From CALVZT01 sp964368755 (GTDB lineage: Bacteria; Bacillota; Clostridia; Christensenellales; UBA1242), in the NCBI GenBank assembly GCA_964368755.1, contig CAYJCR010000001.1:62001-126000 (forward strand): 64,000 nucleotides of DNA, written 5' to 3'. Below are positions 62,001-64,000 of the stretch, piece after piece (position 1 is the first letter of the stretch; every line of letters starts with the position of its first letter). The notes under the pieces are model-generated. The model saw only the letters and a list, made by a program, of their open reading frames with translations. It ran no database searches and was not told the origin of the DNA. A program made the translations under genes and the position numbers.

Positions 62001-63008
62001 ATCTTTGTTAAACACTATAATGCTGGCCCTAGCGAAACTGGTGATCAGTTAGCAAGTGGTACAGATAGTAGTATTAATCTCACAAGTTATATTAATATTT
62101 GTCAATCGGATGTACTAGAAGTAGTTGGTATTAAAGTTGATGGTAATCCTGTTAATAGTAATACAGTATCTATTACAAGAGAGAATACTATTATTACCAT
62201 AGAATGCTGTTATAAGGTTATTCTTCAATTTGACTCTACAGTATATGGAGAAATAATTAACAAGACTTTTGTTGAAAATGATATGCCAAGTGAAGACGAC
62301 TTTGTTAAAGATTATAATATAACACTCAATATCAACAACTGGAGTTCATATGATGCTTCATATGGAGCGTATGGAGAGATAGATTACTCATACAATGGAG
62401 CATATTATTCTGTTGCTTCTAATATTGAAAATTATGCTATGTTGAGACAATGCATTATGAGTATATTTAACAACTGGCAAGAAGACTTTATGAATAGTAA
62501 CACCTTCACTCTTACAAGAATTTTTTCAAAGTTGACAATAAAATCTATTGCTCCCGACGGAACGGAATTTGAATCAATAACAGACATCGCAGATGGTGAT
62601 GATATTAGCAACCAAGGTCTTGATATCTACTATACAATTACTCCAAGCAAATACACAGCAGTAGCAGATAATCGTATGTATTGGGCTGTTAAAACTGTTT
62701 CGTATCAATATGGTGATAATCCATCAACGACATTGCCATGGGGGAATATTGATTCATGCTATAATACATACAAAGGTGGTATTGTTACTATTACATACGA
62801 AAGAGCTCTTAATGTTGCTTTTGATGGATTTGACGAGATAGGACTTACCCCATCCCAGACGACTATTTCTGAATCAACATTGACAACTTTGAGTACACAA
62901 GTAAGTGATTCTTCATATGTTGCCGGTACTATATGGAATGAATTGGAGATCTGGAGCAGTATTGATTTTGACAAGTACTGTTTATCCATAAAATATTGTA
63001 ACCCATAA
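56079..63008 (+). CDS. Giant InlB-repeat surface protein
   Basis: A 2309-aa protein. An N-terminal membrane segment (about residues 7-28) is followed by a Ser/Gly linker (NGGGSSSPQSSSG), so the rest lies outside. Residues about 45-1090 contain at least seven InlB B-repeat (Flg_new) modules marked by GWY-type turns (GWYKDADF, GWYTDKGC, GWYYDTSY, GWYSDVNL, GWFIDAND). Further irregular modules follow, with an 81-bp perfect internal duplication. Residues about 1567-2050 are six copies of an ~80-aa unit that I cannot name. No LPxTG motif. TTAGGAG selects the ATG at 56079 over the upstream frame start. The frame stops at an in-frame TAA and then stays open for 63 more codons. Probable adhesin; ligand unknown. 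Confidence 0.88.
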   Translation: MGKRWKIILSVLSCIIILAGAGVGLYFGLSDKGNGGGSSSPQSSSGTSQDPVATYYTVTYANTAIPNARVEAGSLLLEPTSGTAKDKYVFLGWYKDADFSTQWDFVNDKVNANTTLYAKYERAIYGMRINTDNVETEFDKGEMTDYNGLVVEIMKSDLKYYTLPVGDYTITSNRTDVNVAGWYTITVQYRTFHSDYEIEVLPTTEKGLFCYVNDSLVYRSYVDNGAGLPEELEEPTYPQAGYEFAGWYTDKGCTTAFSASTITADTVLYSKWTKKFLITFNNVDVPGQYALAGEKYSLPNSALIAKTGYDLVGFFTNEDYTFYSVDGDGVVTGEVQEDSISVEGLAKEIHNTNNEYYVLYSRVGTNGSNLVKTPVYKKVYTGSYIKNEQSITATEAHDLYAIFEPKTFRVTYAWNNNSLDDYKYVTYNQAYGELPPLEDGTYISEGWMLNDTRITKDSIVKITSDVQLIAQVVEKEEVDRNLYVRLPYLKVNLADVNYHVYRKSYYRAPEGEGDATYVEEAFVFNNNSFAKYLLLNSTTVLDGNTFVFDSKTFTYDSTARTLTQEEALVGTGYGMFSYQSGDNKYAIDVSGTNVKIFASFDASANVVADRYMYEVSSKTIYTNYKYEVYNGYTYDYFLDEFLDDLFARYSDAACTRIYAGSKLFAKNMSEDYYEEWLELVRNKTIVGYIFEVPEGSDVRGFYDEKDAQIKYGAIINRPDNFGIGEDITLSIKTCIPVKINLSVNGGTLTPAITYVDGIVGDLFPTLPTPSKVGYAFGGWYYDTSYRVPIQEGTLVQGNNTRVYARWDKLAEITVRVYPDTAATTSIATYKFQAGSTYGANFPSALVREGYVFKGWYSDVNLTTEVTADDVVKTNVLYPKFESIYVEVTLNYVDTPIGNGHITVKYGDMYGALPTMISKEFADGGWYADVGYETKVTSATRVQNTEAHILYFRKLPYHQVVFTTSATDVVGEGYKYKKALLDTILIPKSPYTRDGYVFAGWFIDANDNGIMDGSEEIIEPRVKFTLVEDADISFHAYWVKEATLVFRKGAESATGANPLNLIIKQGESITLPQIPYDMTSSSANNWITVCPDGTVMAFTSSGAASSSGLSINDIMFKIWCYDDQDDWTLVSMNMLGEFEYNGKKFTYTDGTITCGGVWELEDGKIDIESDDMLDAIYEYFTGGVWELEDGKIDIESDDMLDAIYEYFTGGVGEQIPIDFELLINNAHNQYLPYLVLYEGNIVESRTTICENEFLISATGITNETLDTNATLVSGYSNIYSIEMFETTVFLRHDTEENKLYLGVSVLSTFTDDIIGGKGEQIPTIKYTFEEGFVIDNLTQLGIDTRDEGVDGAYYYSNESEWVDFVVLDKLTLTPNWEYTININNYAPDGTLASVTAQQSGTKGSVVDLNNYKGSYNYWEIKEVFFKDEFNNITPITVNEDGIISSYSITTAGTINIVYEKVVVLSFNEGTFGTIENMVISESKVSEASNDHQGLFNNAGAYFDFDNNTYDFTNNGQTVNFTSYDEAYSTLVNLFNYVPDNSSESYGNGDLLSYSSNIFTVTRALNQYTYSVYTVFDSGEQQIFGDSNRQAYETEYINLQLLIDNILESNNQYKYNNAKCSVDGNESDIDDISNFVVTTSDTQVVLYFVTKSQYSYSIYGFNCDTQDRDATTIATGSVYENQYVDMFDTLKQWLDLTENLDKAYDYTRSISELEVQITSDGQVIELPYKAAQSCSITVYYYIDNGGSQTYTNFDQLYDGRIIDLQTTFISPIISSSSDIEFDANTTMLETSHIVQANETINLYFKSIVVPTVSYAINYSYSDGTKTGTIDSGSINSGSAINIREIIGSFLDNHNSLDYSYNSMYIDEGDMETYSLYESNGDFELTVYFVPATMYGYTVYYVIDESGSQYYTSDTIATSRYLDLQSMVDSICSNYSCTFDSTATGISNLSEYSVQNDGESITLHFSTQQGTSSYAYTIFVKHYNAGPSETGDQLASGTDSSINLTSYINICQSDVLEVVGIKVDGNPVNSNTVSITRENTIITIECCYKVILQFDSTVYGEIINKTFVENDMPSEDDFVKDYNITLNINNWSSYDASYGAYGEIDYSYNGAYYSVASNIENYAMLRQCIMSIFNNWQEDFMNSNTFTLTRIFSKLTIKSIAPDGTEFESITDIADGDDISNQGLDIYYTITPSKYTAVADNRMYWAVKTVSYQYGDNPSTTLPWGNIDSCYNTYKGGIVTITYERALNVAFDGFDEIGLTPSQTTISESTLTTLSTQVSDSSYVAGTIWNELEIWSSIDFDKYCLSIKYCNP
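59538..59699 (+). repeat. Perfect 81-bp tandem duplication in the giant gene
   Basis: Two adjacent copies (59538-59618 and 59619-59699) appear identical base for base and encode 27 residues each, beginning GGVWELEDGKIDIES. Being in frame, the duplication lengthens the protein without disruption. Exactness implies a recent event. Confidence 0.95.
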
Positions 63009-63200
63009 ATGCAGATGATAGATTACGGTTCAAACATTTATAGTGAGACAGACTTAATAAACTCATTGAGAGAAGCGGATGGAAAGAATGGTGCTATCTA
63101 TGATATGGTTCTTAGTTCTTATAATTTGACCTATGGATTAGGAGATTATGAGCAATATAGTAACAACACAATTTATATTTATTTGCAAAACAATAAGTAG
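63009..63200 (+). pseudogene. In-frame continuation of the giant protein after a TAA
   Basis: 63 codons in the same frame as the giant gene, directly after its TAA at 63006-63008. The residues complete the last repeat: NNTIYIYLQNN at the end matches NIFTVTRAL and NTFTLTRIF at the ends of two earlier modules. A terminator follows the second stop. The ATG at 63009 has no RBS, so separate translation is unlikely. Either the gene lost its last ~64 residues by a point mutation, or the TAA is a sequence error. Confidence 0.75.
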
Positions 63201-63203
63201 TAA

Positions 63204-63238
63204 TAAAAAAACTACCTTATACCAAGGTAGTTTTTTTT
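63204..63238. terminator. Bidirectional terminator
   Basis: AACTACCTT / AAGGTAGTT stem, 5-nt loop, A and T runs, between the convergent giant gene and rsmD. Confidence 0.88.
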
Positions 63239-63243
63239 GTTAA

Positions 63244-63804
63244 TTAACTATGATTGTGAGCATAGATACGGATATCAATCTCTCCGTATTTTCGCTTATC
63301 AATCTCTGAGAACGGGTTAGATGAAGAATACTTTTCTGGCTTATTCAGCTCAGACAAACTTTCCCATATTATGATACCATCAGGGGCCAGAAGATTGTAT
63401 TCGTATATCTTCGATATAGCTGATTCTGCAAATATGCTGTTATATGGTGGGTCAAGGTATATGATATCGAATTGTTTGCCTTTTTTGTAGTATTGAAGCA
63501 AGGCTGTATTATAATCTTGCATAGATACATAAGCTTTAATGTTGAGTGAACGCAAGTTGTCGCTAATAAGTTTGCAACTATCTTTGTTGCTATCAACAAA
63601 GCAGACTTCTTTGGCTCCTCGACTCAAACATTCTATGCCGATAGCACCTGTACCTGCGAACAAGTCTAAGACAATGCTATCTGGGATATAACCACTTATT
63701 ACATTGAATATATTCTCTTTGACTCTGTCCGTTGTTGGCCTAACACCTTCATGTTTTGGCGATAATATCTTGCGACCTTTGTACAATCCAGTTATAACTC
63801 TCAT
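63244..63804 (-). CDS. rsmD: 16S rRNA m2G966 methyltransferase RsmD
   Basis: A 186-aa SAM-dependent methyltransferase of the RsmD family: it opens MRVITGLYKGRKILSPK, then RPTTDRVKENIFN, motif I LDLFAGTGAIGIECLSRGA, and catalytic DPPY (YLDPPYNS). It methylates N2 of G966 in 16S rRNA. TAGGAG precedes the ATG at 63804. The remaining ~195 bp to the window edge hold no gene I can support. Confidence 0.95.
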   Translation of the reverse strand: MRVITGLYKGRKILSPKHEGVRPTTDRVKENIFNVISGYIPDSIVLDLFAGTGAIGIECLSRGAKEVCFVDSNKDSCKLISDNLRSLNIKAYVSMQDYNTALLQYYKKGKQFDIIYLDPPYNSIFAESAISKIYEYNLLAPDGIIIWESLSELNKPEKYSSSNPFSEIDKRKYGEIDIRIYAHNHS

Positions 63805-64000
63805 ATTGACTCCTATGCTATTATTATAGCACTAATACAACAGTAGATACAAATATTATTTTGGATAATACTTAACGGAAAATGGTTGATGATAGATATG
63901 ATTCAACCCCTAAACACTATTTGTAATGTGTACTTGGGTAGAAAAGCAGTTATTACTCGGGGTGAGAGCCCATGATTAAATAAGATAATAAAAAAAGAGC

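Noticed and set aside
63930..63985. ACTCGGGGTGAGAGCCC near the window end resembling the start of a TPP riboswitch
   Set aside because: The conserved CTGAGA and the second half (ACC...GGGTAAT-type) of a THI element are missing; only a short GC hairpin is visible and the window ends.

Overview
The window is about 64 kb of low-GC DNA from an anaerobic, spore-forming, Gram-positive-type bacterium. Evidence for this: SpoIIGA, sigma-E and SpoIVA (endospore formation); a full Firmicutes-style division cluster with SepF, FtsA, FtsZ and MurE; a trimeric [FeFe] hydrogenase; strong AGGAGG-type ribosome binding sites, frequent TTG/GTG starts, and promoters of the form TTGnnn-N17-TATAAT/TATACT. MurE carries the DNPR signature of meso-diaminopimelate ligases. 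No taxonomic marker is decisive. An uncultivated gut-type clostridium is my inference, based mainly on the two very large InlB/BspA-type surface proteins.

Layout. 0-10 kb: a partial groES, a SPOR protein, a 1024-aa InlB/leucine-rich-repeat lipoprotein, an orphan membrane protein, an RluA-type pseudouridine synthase, a membrane-anchored YegP-like protein, a GPH/SLC45-type transporter, a small membrane protein and a tiny zinc-ribbon gene (10310-10453). 10.8-18.2 kb: the hydrogenase operon (HydC, HydB, HydA), continuing with a short-chain dehydrogenase, a methyltransferase-like protein, DegV and a protein with a diadenylate-cyclase-like C-terminus. It is preceded by a 400-bp regulatory region with 30-bp-phased repeats. 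18.3-22.2 kb: YgjV-like protein, MBL hydrolase, sepF-lspA-rluD and two small membrane proteins. 22.2-26.7 kb, minus strand: a possible spore-coat protein and the tig-clpP-clpX-engB operon.

26.9-43 kb: phosphoesterase, then the dcw cluster mraZ-rsmH-(ftsL-like)-PBP-murE-mraY-murD-ftsW-murA-ftsQ-ftsA-ftsZ with an MraZ operator (three 10-bp GTGG repeats), facing the convergent spoIIGA-sigE operon. murF, murG and murC are absent from the cluster. 43-49.6 kb: a lone VirD4-type coupling protein, feoA-feoB, der-plsY. 49.7-53.3 kb: spoIVA; a compact cassette of a 66-aa repressor, two operators, an operator-embedded promoter and a predicted ~117-nt RNA; a dCMP deaminase; an rdgB gene broken by one in-frame TAA; and an orphan acidic protein.

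53.4-55.9 kb: eight tRNA genes (Gln-CUG, Lys-UUU, Leu-UAG, Gly-CCC, Gly-UCC, Arg-UCU, Gln-UUG, His-GUG) with two small orphan genes. The 3' end and terminator of tRNA-His are duplicated 171 bp downstream around a GC-rich insert. 56-63.2 kb: a 2309-codon surface protein whose last repeat is interrupted by an in-frame TAA. 63.2-63.8 kb: rsmD.

Strongest candidates for something undescribed: the repressor/small-RNA cassette at 51.2-51.6 kb; the tRNA-His duplication at 55.68-55.91 kb; and the phased repeats and diadenylate-cyclase-like gene attached to the hydrogenase operon. I found no CRISPR array, transposase, integrase or rRNA gene.
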